From Burkholderiales bacterium (lineage in GTDB: Bacteria > Pseudomonadota > Gammaproteobacteria > Burkholderiales > Ga0077523), in contig JAIESW010000015.1 of assembly GCA_019745565.1 (NCBI GenBank), positions 62,001 to 126,000 of the forward strand: a stretch of 64,000 nucleotides of DNA, written 5' to 3'. Under the pieces are notes generated by a model. The model was given only the letters and a program-made list of their open reading frames with translations, was not told where the DNA came from and did no database searches. Both the position numbers and the translations under genes were made by a program. Shown one piece after another: positions 7,906 to 16,039 of this stretch; the first letter of the stretch is position 1; each line of letters starts with the position of its first letter.

Positions 7906-8576
7906 CCGGATCGCCGGCGGTCGCGGCACCGCGCATCCGCGTTCTGGTGGTGGACGATCACGCGCTGTTTCGCAGCGGCGTGATCGCGCTGCTTTCGCGT
8001 CAGCCGGACATCCAAGTGGTCGGCGAGGCCGCCGATGGCCTCGAAGGCGTCAAACGGGCGAAGGAACTCGCTCCCGACATCGTGCTGATGGATCTGCACA
8101 TGCCGGGCACGTCGGGCAAGGAAGCGATCGGCCTGCTGGCCGAAGAGGTGCCGGCGGCGAAGGTGATGATGCTGACCGTATCCGAGGATGCGCAGGACCT
8201 GCTCGACTGCCTGCGGGCGGGTGCGACGGGCTATCTTCTCAAGAACACCAACATCGACGCGCTGATCGACTCGTTGCGGCGGGCGTTCGAGGGCGATTCC
8301 GTGGTGTCGCCCGGCATGACGAGCAAGCTGGTGCAGGGCGTCCTCGCACCGCGTGTCGACGCGGCTGCGTCGGCACTCGACAGCCTCAGCGGGCGGGAGC
8401 GCGAGGTCCTGCAGCAGGTCGCCGCCGGCGCCAGCAACAAGGAGATCGCGCGCCGCCTGGACCTCGCCGAAAGCACCGTCAAGATCCACGTGCAGCACAT
8501 CCTCAGGAAGCTCCACCTGCAAAGCCGTGTGCAGGCCGCCGTGTTCGCGGTCGAGCACGGCATCGCGATGCAGTAG
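7902..8576 (+). CDS. narL: NarL-family response regulator
   Basis: 224 aa, partner of the kinase just upstream (ATGA overlap). The receiver domain has the acidic pair VVDDH, the phospho-Asp in DIVLMDLHMPG, the Thr of MMLTVSE and the Lys of GYLLKNT. The C-terminal LuxR-type HTH reads LSGREREVLQQVAAGASNKE then STVKIHVQHILRKL. It should turn nitrate/nitrite sensing by NarX into control of the nar genes located 27 kb downstream. Start at the overlapping ATG gives the usual NarL length. Confidence 0.93.
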   Translation: MTGSPAVAAPRIRVLVVDDHALFRSGVIALLSRQPDIQVVGEAADGLEGVKRAKELAPDIVLMDLHMPGTSGKEAIGLLAEEVPAAKVMMLTVSEDAQDLLDCLRAGATGYLLKNTNIDALIDSLRRAFEGDSVVSPGMTSKLVQGVLAPRVDAAASALDSLSGREREVLQQVAAGASNKEIARRLDLAESTVKIHVQHILRKLHLQSRVQAAVFAVEHGIAMQ

Positions 8577-8583
8577 CGGCGCG

Positions 8584-9273
8584 CTACATCTCGAACGCCC
8601 GCAGCCGGTCGACGTCCAGGATGCGGATGGTGCGACCGTCCACTTCGATGAGGGCGGCCTCGGTGAGCTCGTGCAGGATGCGCGAGAAGTGCTGCGGCGT
8701 GAGGTTGAGGCGCGAGGCGATGATGTTCTTGCTGGTCGGCAGGTTCACTTCGAGCGCGGCCGCCCGGCCCGCGTCCGTATGATCGTCGCGCAGAAGATAG
8801 CCGATCACGCGCTGCGCACCGGAGCACATGGAGTAGGCCTCCACGTCGGAGACCAGGCTGTGCAGCCGCCGGCTCAGACCGCCGAGCATCCTGCGGGCGA
8901 ATCGGGTGTCACGGTCCAGTTCGTCCAGCACCGCCTGCTTGGTGACGAACAGCAGCATCGAGTCGGCGATGGTCTGCGCGTACACGACGTGCGGCTTGTC
9001 GAGGAACATCACCGCTTCGCCGAAGCTCAAGCCGGGACCGATGATCTCCACCACCTTGTCGGCACCGGTGGGGGAAGTGAATCCGAGTTTCACTTGGCCG
9101 TAGACCACGATGTGGAAGCCGTGACAGGGGTCGCCCTTGTGGAACAGGGTCACGCCGCGGTCCGCGTGCATGACCTTGGTGGACTGCGCGATGCGCTCGA
9201 TCTCCTCGGGCGCCACGTCCTTGAACATGGGCACGTTCGCCAGGAATGCACCGATCTTCAGGTCTGCCTTCAA
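8584..9273 (-). CDS. Crp/Fnr-family regulator, Dnr-like (no N-terminal Fe-S cysteines)
   Basis: 229 aa with a cyclic-nucleotide-type sensor fold (about 15-125: MFKDVAPEEIERIAQ ... GDPCHGFHIVVYGQVKLGF ... GLSFGEAVMFLDKP), a long dimer helix and a winged HTH (NLPTSKNIIASRLNLTPQHF then SRILHEL). There is no N-terminal cysteine cluster, so it is not an O2-sensing FNR; Dnr/NnrR proteins of this kind sense NO through heme (established for Dnr; inferred here). The recognition helix carries SR as in FNR-type readers of TTGAY half sites. Start is TTG at 9273 with GGAGG 8 bp upstream; TTGA overlaps the stop of the CtaA-like gene, implying translational coupling. Best candidate activator for the eight boxes in this window. 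Confidence 0.85.
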   Translation of the reverse strand: MKADLKIGAFLANVPMFKDVAPEEIERIAQSTKVMHADRGVTLFHKGDPCHGFHIVVYGQVKLGFTSPTGADKVVEIIGPGLSFGEAVMFLDKPHVVYAQTIADSMLLFVTKQAVLDELDRDTRFARRMLGGLSRRLHSLVSDVEAYSMCSGAQRVIGYLLRDDHTDAGRAAALEVNLPTSKNIIASRLNLTPQHFSRILHELTEAALIEVDGRTIRILDVDRLRAFEM

Positions 9274-10235
9274 GGCAAGCTCCTCCCCCTGTGAGTCCGC
9301 GTGCGCTGCCGCTGCTCCACGGCGGCGGCCCATCGCGGCGGGTCCTTCCGTACGGTGCAGGCGACAGCGGCGACCAGTGCGACGCCGCCGAGCGCATGAT
9401 GCATCAACGCCGCGGGCAACGCTGCGATGCCCGCAGCCTGGACGAAACCGAACGCGGCTGCGGCGAGGCAACTCGCGATCAGCACCAGCACCCAGCCGCG
9501 TGCGGCGCCGCGACGGTACGACGCGGCAGCCCACGCGCAGGTCCAGAGCACGGCGGCGACACCCACGATCCGGTGGCTGCCGACGATCCACCCGAGTGCC
9601 GCGGCCGTCGGCGCGTCGGCGGTGCAGCCGAGCAGTCCGGTGCAGCCGGCTGCGAGCCGGTAGGTGCTCGCGACGCCGCCCAACACGACCGTCGCCGCGA
9701 GCGCGACTGCCGTGAACCGGTCCGCCGTCGAAAGCCGACGGCCCGGCTGCGGACTCGTCGCGAGCGAAGCGAAGGCTAGCGTGACCGTGAGCCCGAGCAG
9801 CAGGTTCGCCAGAGCGATGGCCGATGGTGCGGTGGGACCGCTGAAGCGCCCCAGCCCGGCCAGCGCCGCCACGCCGCCGACTACCACCAGGGGACGGATC
9901 TTCGGCAGCCGTGGCCCACCACGCGCACTGAAGCACAGGACCGCGACGGTCACTGCGCAGAGCGCCACCAGCATCGCGGCGACCCGATGCGCGAGGCGGG
10001 TCCACGCGGGCGGTTCCACGACGCGGACGATGCCTGCCCCGTAGCAGGTCGGCCAGGGCTCGCATCCGAGTCCGGCTGCCTGCAGACGCATGGCCGCGGC
10101 GAGCACGAGCACACACAGTGTGAGAGCCGCACCGGACCATGCGACCGTGCGGACGAGCCGGCGGGCGCGCATCGCCCGGAGTTCGCGCTCGTCGTTCGAT
10201 GGGGACACCTGAACCTGGAGCAAGGAAGTCGGCAT
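9270..10235 (-). CDS. Divergent CtaA/COX15-like membrane protein
   Basis: 321-aa, about 8 TM protein of the heme A synthase superfamily. It retains paired cysteines (GLGCEPWPTCYG and GCTGLLGC) like type-1 CtaA and histidines in TRLAHRV, GSHRIVG and MHHALGG. However, the catalytic-type ExxH motif is changed: the residue three before the first His is Arg (RLAH), whereas the neighbouring CtaA keeps EYGH. It may be a heme-binding or heme-modifying paralogue rather than a true heme A synthase. It has a good ribosome site (AGGAG, 6-bp spacer). Its stop overlaps the TTG start of the Crp/Fnr regulator, so regulator and enzyme are co-expressed. Confidence 0.75.
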   Translation of the reverse strand: MPTSLLQVQVSPSNDERELRAMRARRLVRTVAWSGAALTLCVLVLAAAMRLQAAGLGCEPWPTCYGAGIVRVVEPPAWTRLAHRVAAMLVALCAVTVAVLCFSARGGPRLPKIRPLVVVGGVAALAGLGRFSGPTAPSAIALANLLLGLTVTLAFASLATSPQPGRRLSTADRFTAVALAATVVLGGVASTYRLAAGCTGLLGCTADAPTAAALGWIVGSHRIVGVAAVLWTCAWAAASYRRGAARGWVLVLIASCLAAAAFGFVQAAGIAALPAALMHHALGGVALVAAVACTVRKDPPRWAAAVEQRQRTRTHRGRSLP

Positions 10236-10251
10236 GGGGATCTCCTAGATT
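10210..10251 (+). promoter_or_regulatory. Dnr-like box and -10 for a 63-aa membrane protein
   Basis: The 14-mer TGAAC-CTGG-AGCAA (10210-10223) lies inside the start of the CtaA-like gene but faces the other way. TAGATT at 10246-10251 begins 29.5 bases after its centre, the same spacing as at the other boxes in this window. Predicted transcription start 10258. The second half site is a weak match, so this is the least certain box of the set. Confidence 0.45.
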
Positions 10252-10283
10252 GCCCTCATTCTCCCGTCGGGGCGGAGCGCACC

Positions 10284-10475
10284 ATGGACTCGCAACACAT
10301 CCGCACTTTCGGTATCGCGATCGCGCTCGTCGGGTCGACGATATTGGTGCTCGCGACCGCTCCGTCCGCGGAGGACGGGCCCTGCGATCTCGTGGTGCAG
10401 TCCTGGCCGAGGCTCGTCTGGTGGTCGTCGGTCCCCTTGCTCAAGGGGTTTGCGCTCCTTGCCCATGGTTGCTGA
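10284..10475 (+). CDS. Small single-pass membrane protein
   Basis: 63 aa with one clear membrane helix (about residues 9-26, FGIAIALVGSTILVLATA) followed by a polar loop and a second hydrophobic patch (LVWWSSVPLLKGFALL) ending in HGC. GGAG sits 6 bp before the ATG, and a promoter with Dnr-like box lies 26 bp further up. It runs opposite to both flanking CtaA-family genes and fills the gap between them exactly. No family recognised; small helper subunits of heme-copper enzymes look like this, which is only a suggestion. Confidence 0.5.
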   Translation: MDSQHIRTFGIAIALVGSTILVLATAPSAEDGPCDLVVQSWPRLVWWSSVPLLKGFALLAHGC

Positions 10476-10482
10476 CACCGCA

Positions 10483-11550
10483 TCAGCGGCGCAGGCGATG
10501 TGCGACCCAAAGGGCGGCGGTGAACACCACCACGGCGCCGGCCTGATGGGCCGCGGCGACCGGAACCGGCACGCGCATGACCAGTGTCGCTATGCCTAGC
10601 GCCACCTGCAGGGCGAACGCGACCAGCAGCCAGAATGCGGCACGCTTCGCGTCATTGCCGGCGTCGCTGCGCTGCACGCGCCACCAGAAGAGCGGAATCG
10701 CCGCGGCCAGCAGCCACGCCAGCACGCGATGATCGAACTGCACCGTCGTAAGGTCGCGCCATGGGCTCGCGAACCACGGATCGGCCCCGAACACCCCATG
10801 CGGGATCCAGCGTCCGTCCATCAGCGGAAAGGTATTGTAGGCGAAGCCCGCCCGCGCGCCGGCGACGAGCCCGCCACTCAGGATCATGAGGAACACCAGG
10901 GCGGCGATCGCCAGGGCGGGTGACGCCAGGCGGTGCGGGCGGTGCAGCACCGCGATGCGCGATCCCGGCGCCAGCAGGTCGAGCGCGGTCCAGAACATCG
11001 CGGCGTAGATGAAGATCGCGATGCCGAGGTGCGCCGTCAGCCGCAGCGGGCTCACCTTGGGATCGTCGACGAGCCCGCTTTGCACCATCCACCAGCCGAC
11101 CGCGCCCTGCGCGAGGCCCAGAGCGAAGATGAGAGCGAGACGCTGCGCGAGCGCGCGATCGATCCGGCGCCGCCACAGGAACCAGATCAGCGGTAGTACG
11201 AACACGAGGCCGATGGTGCGGCCGAGCAGGCGGTGGCCATACTCCCACCAGAAGATGCGCTTGAATCCGTCGAGCGTCATGTCGCGGTTCACCAGCCGGA
11301 ACTCCGGAGTGGCGCGATAGCGCGCGAAGGCGTCTTCCCACTGCGCGGCGTCGAGCGGCGGGACGGTGCCCACGAAGGGTTGCCACTCGACAATCGAGAG
11401 ACCGGAGTGGGTGAGCCGGGTCACCCCCCCCACCACGACCATCGCGACCAGCAGCGCGCAACACGCCAGCATCCAGATGGCGACGGAACGCGCGTGCAGA
11501 CCTGCCCGCCCCGTCGGCAACGGGGCGGCGTGGAACGGCGTCGCATCCAT
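10483..11550 (-). CDS. ctaA: Heme A synthase (CtaA/COX15, type 2)
   Basis: 355-aa, 8-TM enzyme that oxidises the C8 methyl of heme O to give heme A. Family marks include GGVTRLTHSGLSIVEW near the N-terminus, the catalytic ExxH-type WWEYGHRLLGR, TAHLGIAIF, the FPLMDGRWIP loop, VQFDHRVLAWLLA and AAHQAGAVVV, giving four heme-ligand-type histidines. Cysteine pairs are absent as expected for the proteobacterial type. Start has a good ribosome site (GGGGAGAAGATCC). It diverges from the subunit II operon across a 164-bp gap, so heme A supply and the terminal enzyme share a control region. Confidence 0.9.
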   Translation of the reverse strand: MDATPFHAAPLPTGRAGLHARSVAIWMLACCALLVAMVVVGGVTRLTHSGLSIVEWQPFVGTVPPLDAAQWEDAFARYRATPEFRLVNRDMTLDGFKRIFWWEYGHRLLGRTIGLVFVLPLIWFLWRRRIDRALAQRLALIFALGLAQGAVGWWMVQSGLVDDPKVSPLRLTAHLGIAIFIYAAMFWTALDLLAPGSRIAVLHRPHRLASPALAIAALVFLMILSGGLVAGARAGFAYNTFPLMDGRWIPHGVFGADPWFASPWRDLTTVQFDHRVLAWLLAAAIPLFWWRVQRSDAGNDAKRAAFWLLVAFALQVALGIATLVMRVPVPVAAAHQAGAVVVFTAALWVAHRLRR

Positions 11551-11607
11551 GGATCTTCTCCCCGGGTGTCGATGGCGTGAGGTTCGCCGAATCGGACTCG
11601 CGAATCC

Positions 11608-11649
11608 TTAACCTCGATGAATTTTTCCGCACCTGCCGGCGCGTAGATT
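11608..11649 (+). promoter_or_regulatory. Dnr-like box and -10 of the subunit II/I operon
   Basis: TTAAC-CTCG-ATGAA at 11608-11621 followed by TAGATT at 11644-11649, spacing 29.5 from the box centre. Predicted start 11656, giving a 59-nt leader before the small gene at 11715. The rest of the 11551-11714 gap shows no other clear signal; no matching -10 is found for the divergent ctaA at this spacing. Confidence 0.65.
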
Positions 11650-11714
11650 GGGACCGCGTCGGCGCCGCCGAGGCATCTGCGTTCCAGCATGCACGCGCCA
11701 GGGAGGAACCCGCG

Positions 11715-11873
11715 ATGAACGACGAAACCAGCGCATCGGAGGAAGGCATTCCGGTGATGCAGCAGATTCTCGACAACCCGTTCCTGCTGCTCTTCCTCGG
11801 GATCGCGGTACCCACGGTGTTCTACATCGTGTGGGGCGTCATGGAGATCGTCACCATCCCGGTGGCGAAGTGA
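11715..11873 (+). CDS. Small single-TM subunit-like protein of the heme-copper complex
   Basis: 52 aa with one membrane helix (about 22-43, NPFLLLFLGIAVPTVFYIVW). It is the first gene of the operon, 19 bp before the CuA subunit, with ribosome site GGAGGAA 7 bp before the ATG. Tiny one-helix subunits in this position are known for B-family oxidases, so an accessory subunit is likely. No sequence family recognised. Confidence 0.7.
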   Translation: MNDETSASEEGIPVMQQILDNPFLLLFLGIAVPTVFYIVWGVMEIVTIPVAK

Positions 11874-11892
11874 GCAAACGAGGGAGATCGAA

Positions 11893-12432
11893 ATGAGCGC
11901 GATACTGCCTCCAGCCAAACGCGTGTGGTGGAAGGAGCCGCTCGACCGTGTCGAGCTCACCTGGATCCTGATCGCGTTCGCCTGGGCGATGGTGCTGTTC
12001 TTCATGATGCCGTACTGGCACGCGTTCGGCAGGCAGAACCTGTCCAACGAAGCCTACCGCATCAGTGCCGAGGCCTTCTCGGCCAAGGCGCAGGCGATGG
12101 TGGACAAGTACACCGTGCGCGAGGAGACGGAGCAGAAGATCCCGGTGGTGCATCCGCCCGAGGGATCGGACGTGTATCTGATCGCGCGCCTGTGGCAGTG
12201 GTGGCCGATCCTCGAGCTGGAGAACGGCAAGAGCTATCGCCTGCACCTGTCCGCGATGGACTACCAGCACGGCTTCTCCCTGCAGCCCTCCAACATCAAC
12301 CTGCAGGTGGTGCCGGGCTACGAGATGGTCATCACCGTCACGCCGAATCAGGCGGGGAACTACTCCATCGTCTGCAACGAGTACTGCGGCCTGGGCCATC
12401 ACCAGATGGTGAGCCGGCTGTACGTGAAGTGA
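11893..12432 (+). CDS. CuA-containing subunit II of a heme-copper enzyme
   Basis: 179 aa: a single TM anchor (about 24-44, WILIAFAWAMVLFFMM) and a periplasmic cupredoxin domain. The binuclear CuA site is present: His in YQHGFSLQ and the loop CNEYCGLGHHQM (Cys-X3-Cys-X3-His-X2-Met). It should accept electrons from cytochrome c or cupredoxin and pass them to subunit I, the next gene. The short length and single TM resemble ba3-type (B-family) subunit II. The subunit I it serves lacks the oxygen-reductase tyrosine, so the substrate may be NO rather than O2. Confidence 0.88.
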   Translation: MSAILPPAKRVWWKEPLDRVELTWILIAFAWAMVLFFMMPYWHAFGRQNLSNEAYRISAEAFSAKAQAMVDKYTVREETEQKIPVVHPPEGSDVYLIARLWQWWPILELENGKSYRLHLSAMDYQHGFSLQPSNINLQVVPGYEMVITVTPNQAGNYSIVCNEYCGLGHHQMVSRLYVK

Positions 12433-12448
12433 GGGGGAGGAAACCGAG

Positions 12449-14155
12449 ATGAATGCCGCACAAGCGTTCCGGATCGACACCGCCACCGGGCTGCAGTACC
12501 ACCGCGACGCCGAGCTGCTGATGAAGGCGAATGCCTTCATGGGCGTGGTCTTCCTGTTGATCGGCGGGGTGCTCGCCCTGCTGATCTCGCTCACACGCTG
12601 GCCGGCGGTGCATCTGCTGCCGGCCGACTGGTTCTATCTCACGCTGACCGCCCACGGGCTCGACATGCTCGTGTTCTGGATCATCTTCTTCGAGATGGCG
12701 GTGCTGTACTTCTGCGCGTCCACACTGCTGCGCTGCCGTCTCGCCACGCCGCGCATGGCGTGGCTCGGCTTCGCGCTCATGCTCATCGGCTCGGTGACGA
12801 CCAACGTCGCCATTTTCGAGGGCAGTTCGAGCGTGATGATGACCTCGTACGTGCCGATGCCCGCCAAGCCGGCGTTCTACCTGGGGTTGATCCTGTTTGC
12901 GGTCGGTGCGCTGATCGGCTGCTTCGTATTTCTCGGCACCCTGGTGGTCGCGAAGAACGAGAAGACCTACGAGGGCTCCCTGCCGCTCGTGACCTTCGGT
13001 GCGCTCACCGCCTGCATCATCGCGATCTTCACGATCGCCTCGGGCGCGATCATCCTGATCCCGACGTTCCTGTGGTCGGTGGGTTACATCCACCAGATCG
13101 ACCCGCTGATGTACCGCACCATCTGGTGGGGTTTCGGCCACTCGTCGCAGCAGATCAACGTCGCGGCGCACGTCTCGGTGTGGTACGCGATCGCGGCGAT
13201 CGTCTTCGGGGCGAAGCCCATGTCGGAGAAGGTGAGCCGGACGGCATTCTTCCTCTACATCGTGTTCCTGCAGCTCGCGAGCGCCCACCACCTGCTGTCC
13301 GACCCCGGGTTGTCGTCGGAGTGGAAGGTCTTCAACACCAGCTACTTCATGTACTTCGCGGTGCTCGCTTCCATGATCCACGGGCTCACCGTTCCGGGGG
13401 CCATCGAGGTGGCGCAGCGCGACAAGGGCTTTACCAAGGGCCTGTACGAATGGATCCGCAAGGCGCCCTGGGGCAATCCGGTGTTCTCGGGGATGTTCAT
13501 CTCGCTCATCGGTTTCGGCTTCCTGGGCGGAATCTCCGGCGTGATGATGGGCACCGAGCAGTTGAACATGATCATCCACAACACGCTCTACGTGCCGGGG
13601 CACTTCCACGCGACGGTGGTCATCGGCACCACGCTCGCCTTCATGTCGCTCACGTACTTCCTGATACCGTCGCTGTTCGGGCGGCAGCTCTGGATGCCGG
13701 GGGTGGCGAAGTGGCAGCCCTATCTCTTCGGGTTCGGCATGTACATGTTCTGCCTTGTGATGATGGGGGCCGGGACGCTCGGCGTACCGCGCCGTCACTG
13801 GGACATGTCGTTCGCGGGGACACTGCTGCCGCATGAGTTTCCCGGGTCCGCGTATCTGATGATGGGGCTGGTGGGGATCAGCGCCGTGGCGGCGGTGATC
13901 GGCGGCGGCATGTACGTCCTCGTGACCGTGGGCTCGCTGCTGTTCGGTCGCAGGGTCGAGGGCAGCACCTTCGCCACGCGCCCGACACCGTTGCCGAGGG
14001 CGCCCGTCGCTGCGGCCATCGGCGGCCACGGCGGTGGTGCGGGAGCGTTCGCCGCACCGGGAACCTTCACGCTGGCGATGGTGTTCCTGGTCGCGTTCGT
14101 TCTCTACTACTTCATCAACTGGAAGTACCTGTCGACGGTTTGGGGTCTGTCCTGA
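12449..14155 (+). CDS. Atypical heme-copper enzyme subunit I, candidate NO reductase
   Basis: 568-aa, 12+ TM catalytic subunit. All six metal histidines can be placed: His69 (low-spin heme), His231, His280 and His281 (CuB), His385 (high-spin heme) and His387 (low-spin heme, in VPGHFH). The helix VI motif that reads GHPEVY in ordinary oxidases is GHSSQQ here, so the position of the cross-linked catalytic tyrosine is Gln235. Without that tyrosine normal O2 reduction is not expected. Non-canonical NO reductase families related to B-family oxidases (eNOR, sNOR) have such altered sites (established); membership here is inferred. CtaB and SCO genes follow. Confidence 0.8.
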   Translation: MNAAQAFRIDTATGLQYHRDAELLMKANAFMGVVFLLIGGVLALLISLTRWPAVHLLPADWFYLTLTAHGLDMLVFWIIFFEMAVLYFCASTLLRCRLATPRMAWLGFALMLIGSVTTNVAIFEGSSSVMMTSYVPMPAKPAFYLGLILFAVGALIGCFVFLGTLVVAKNEKTYEGSLPLVTFGALTACIIAIFTIASGAIILIPTFLWSVGYIHQIDPLMYRTIWWGFGHSSQQINVAAHVSVWYAIAAIVFGAKPMSEKVSRTAFFLYIVFLQLASAHHLLSDPGLSSEWKVFNTSYFMYFAVLASMIHGLTVPGAIEVAQRDKGFTKGLYEWIRKAPWGNPVFSGMFISLIGFGFLGGISGVMMGTEQLNMIIHNTLYVPGHFHATVVIGTTLAFMSLTYFLIPSLFGRQLWMPGVAKWQPYLFGFGMYMFCLVMMGAGTLGVPRRHWDMSFAGTLLPHEFPGSAYLMMGLVGISAVAAVIGGGMYVLVTVGSLLFGRRVEGSTFATRPTPLPRAPVAAAIGGHGGGAGAFAAPGTFTLAMVFLVAFVLYYFINWKYLSTVWGLS

Positions 14156-14214
14156 ACCTCGCATGACGCTCGATCGCCGGCGCCCGGGTGCCGGCGGTCG
14201 GAAACGGAGGAGTC

Positions 14215-15105
14215 ATGACGACGGCAACGATGTGGAAGGCAACGGGAGCAGCGCCGGTTCGCGCGGTGCTCGGGTTGTTCAAGCTGCGCATCGGGGTGGT
14301 GATCGCGTTCACGGCGTGGGCGGGAATGCTGGTCGCGCCCGGCGCCGGGCCGGGCTTCGTGCGTGCGGCGGCGGTGGTGCTGGCGGTGCTGCTGGCCTCG
14401 GCGGCCGCGGGCGCCTACAACCAGTATGCGGAGGTGGATGTCGACCGGCGAATGGGTCGCACCCGCAGACGTCCGTTCGTGACCGGCGCGCTGCGCCACG
14501 GTCCGCTCTGGCTGTGGGTCATCGTCGGGATGGTGGCGGCGGCGACCGCGCTGGCGGCCTGGGCCGCGAATCCGTGGAGCGCGGCGTTCACCTTTCTCGG
14601 AGCGTTCTTCTACGGCGTGGTGTACACGGTGTGGCTGAAGCGCCGCACGTGGCTCAACATCGTGGTGGGCGGCCTGGCGGGCAGTTTCGCGGTGCTGGCA
14701 GGTGCCGCGGCCGTCGATCCGCACTTCGGTGCCGTGCCGGCGGTGTTCGCACTCGTGCTGTTCCTGTGGACTCCACCGCATTTCTGGAGTCTCGCGATCT
14801 TCTGCCGCAAGGATTACGAAGCAGTCGGCATCCCGATGCTGCCGGCCGTGGTCGGCGATGCGGTCGCCGCGCGAGTGATCCTGTTCCACACCGTGGCGCT
14901 GGTGGCGGCCTCGCTTGCGCCGGCATTTCTCGGTATGGGGCCGGTGTATTGGGTGCCCGCGGCACTGGCCGGATTCTGGTTCATCCGCACGAGTCTCGCG
15001 TTGGTCGAGGATCCCTGTCCGCGCGCCGCGATGCGCAACTTCCATGCGTCGCTCGCGCAGTTGACGGTGGTACTGACGGCCGCGATGGTCGATGCGTTGC
15101 TGTGA
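14215..15105 (+). CDS. ctaB: Protoheme IX farnesyltransferase (heme O synthase)
   Basis: 296-aa UbiA-family prenyltransferase that attaches farnesyl to heme b. Both aspartate-rich motifs are visible: NQYAEVDVDRRMGRTRRRP and the second region around YTVWLKRRTWLNIVVGG, plus LFLWTPPHFWSLAIFCRKDY typical of CtaB. Start set at the ATG at 14215, which has GGAGGAG 3 bp upstream; an ATG 27 bp earlier has no ribosome site. Same strand and 59 bp after the catalytic subunit, and it overlaps the SCO gene by 14 bp. With ctaA upstream it provides heme O/A for the enzyme. Confidence 0.92.
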   Translation: MTTATMWKATGAAPVRAVLGLFKLRIGVVIAFTAWAGMLVAPGAGPGFVRAAAVVLAVLLASAAAGAYNQYAEVDVDRRMGRTRRRPFVTGALRHGPLWLWVIVGMVAAATALAAWAANPWSAAFTFLGAFFYGVVYTVWLKRRTWLNIVVGGLAGSFAVLAGAAAVDPHFGAVPAVFALVLFLWTPPHFWSLAIFCRKDYEAVGIPMLPAVVGDAVAARVILFHTVALVAASLAPAFLGMGPVYWVPAALAGFWFIRTSLALVEDPCPRAAMRNFHASLAQLTVVLTAAMVDALL

Positions 15106-15991
15106 TCCCCGTGCCGCGCCGCCGAAGCGCGACCGCTATCCGCGCTACGCGTTGCTGCTGGGGTTCTTGCTTGTCTGGCCGGGGGTGGTGCTGCCGGCCG
15201 GCGACGGGCGGCCGCTTCCTCCACGGCCGTCCGTCGCCGGCGGTGCCGCCGGGTTGCTGGAACCCGCAGCCGTTCTGCGCTTCAGTCAGGGCGCTGTCGG
15301 CCGGCGCGTACCCGACGTTGTGCTCCGGGATGCCGAAGGGGTGCCGTTTCGTCTCTCCGATCTCAAGGGCAAGCCGCTCCTGGTCAACTTTCTCTACACC
15401 GGTTGCTTCCAGGTCTGCCCGACCGGCGTGCGCACGCTGAAGGCGGCCGTGGAAGCGGCGCGCGATGCCCTCGGATCCGAGCGTTTTCACGTGGTCTCGA
15501 TCGGATTCAACGTGCCTGCGGATACACCCGATGCCATGGCATCGTTCGCTCGCGCGCAGGGCGTGCGCACACCGGGATGGCGCTTCGCCGCCGTGGATGA
15601 AACGGCGCGGGATGCGCTCGTGGAGGCTTTCGGTTTCAGCTACGCCTGGACGCCCAAGGGGATCGACCACGTGGCCCAGGTCACGGTCGTGGATGCCGAC
15701 GGACGCATCTATCGGCAGGTGTATGGCGATACGTTTCCGCTGCCGGCGCTGGTCGAGCCCTTGCGACAGTTGCTCACCGGCCGCGCGGAGCAGGCGTCCG
15801 GTTTGCCCGGATGGCTCGACCGCGTGCGGCTGCTGTGCACGATCTACGATCCGGCCTCGGGGCGCTACCGGCTCCGCTACTCGCTGCTGTTCGAGCTTGC
15901 GGGCGGCCTGCTGGGGCTGGGAGCCATGGCCGCCTACTACGTCCACGAACTGCGCCGCACGCGAGCGGCGGAGCGCTCGCGGTCGGCGTAG
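15092..15991 (+). CDS. SCO/SenC-type copper chaperone with C-terminal membrane anchor
   Basis: 299 aa. N-terminal signal/anchor (LLLGFLLVWPGVVLPAG), then a thioredoxin-fold SCO domain with the copper-binding Cys-X3-Cys (YTGCFQVCPTG) and the distal His in GIDHVAQVTVVDADG. Unlike most SCO proteins it also has a C-terminal TM helix (about 270-290, LFELAGGLLGLGAMAAYYV). Role: loading CuA of the subunit II encoded upstream. The ATG at 15092 overlaps ctaB by 14 bp; no better start is evident. Confidence 0.85.
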   Translation: MRCCDPRAAPPKRDRYPRYALLLGFLLVWPGVVLPAGDGRPLPPRPSVAGGAAGLLEPAAVLRFSQGAVGRRVPDVVLRDAEGVPFRLSDLKGKPLLVNFLYTGCFQVCPTGVRTLKAAVEAARDALGSERFHVVSIGFNVPADTPDAMASFARAQGVRTPGWRFAAVDETARDALVEAFGFSYAWTPKGIDHVAQVTVVDADGRIYRQVYGDTFPLPALVEPLRQLLTGRAEQASGLPGWLDRVRLLCTIYDPASGRYRLRYSLLFELAGGLLGLGAMAAYYVHELRRTRAAERSRSA

Positions 15992-16033
15992 TGAATCCAG
16001 GTTAAGGGCGAGGCTTGGCACCCCGCCTAGGAT
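15992..16033 (+). promoter_or_regulatory. Dnr-like box and -10 before the cytochrome b-ferredoxin gene
   Basis: TGAAT-CCAG-GTTAA at 15992-16005 and TAGGAT at 16028-16033, spacing 29.5. The predicted start is 16040, again the A of the gene's ATG. The caution is that AGGA within the hexamer could instead serve as a ribosome site 7 bp before the ATG, so leaderless translation is less certain than at narX. Confidence 0.6.
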
Positions 16034-16039
16034 GCAACC

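Noticed and set aside
12449..14155. Calling this gene an ordinary cytochrome c oxidase subunit I
   Set aside because: The GHPEVY motif with the cross-linking tyrosine is replaced by GHSSQQ, so the ordinary oxidase label would be misleading.
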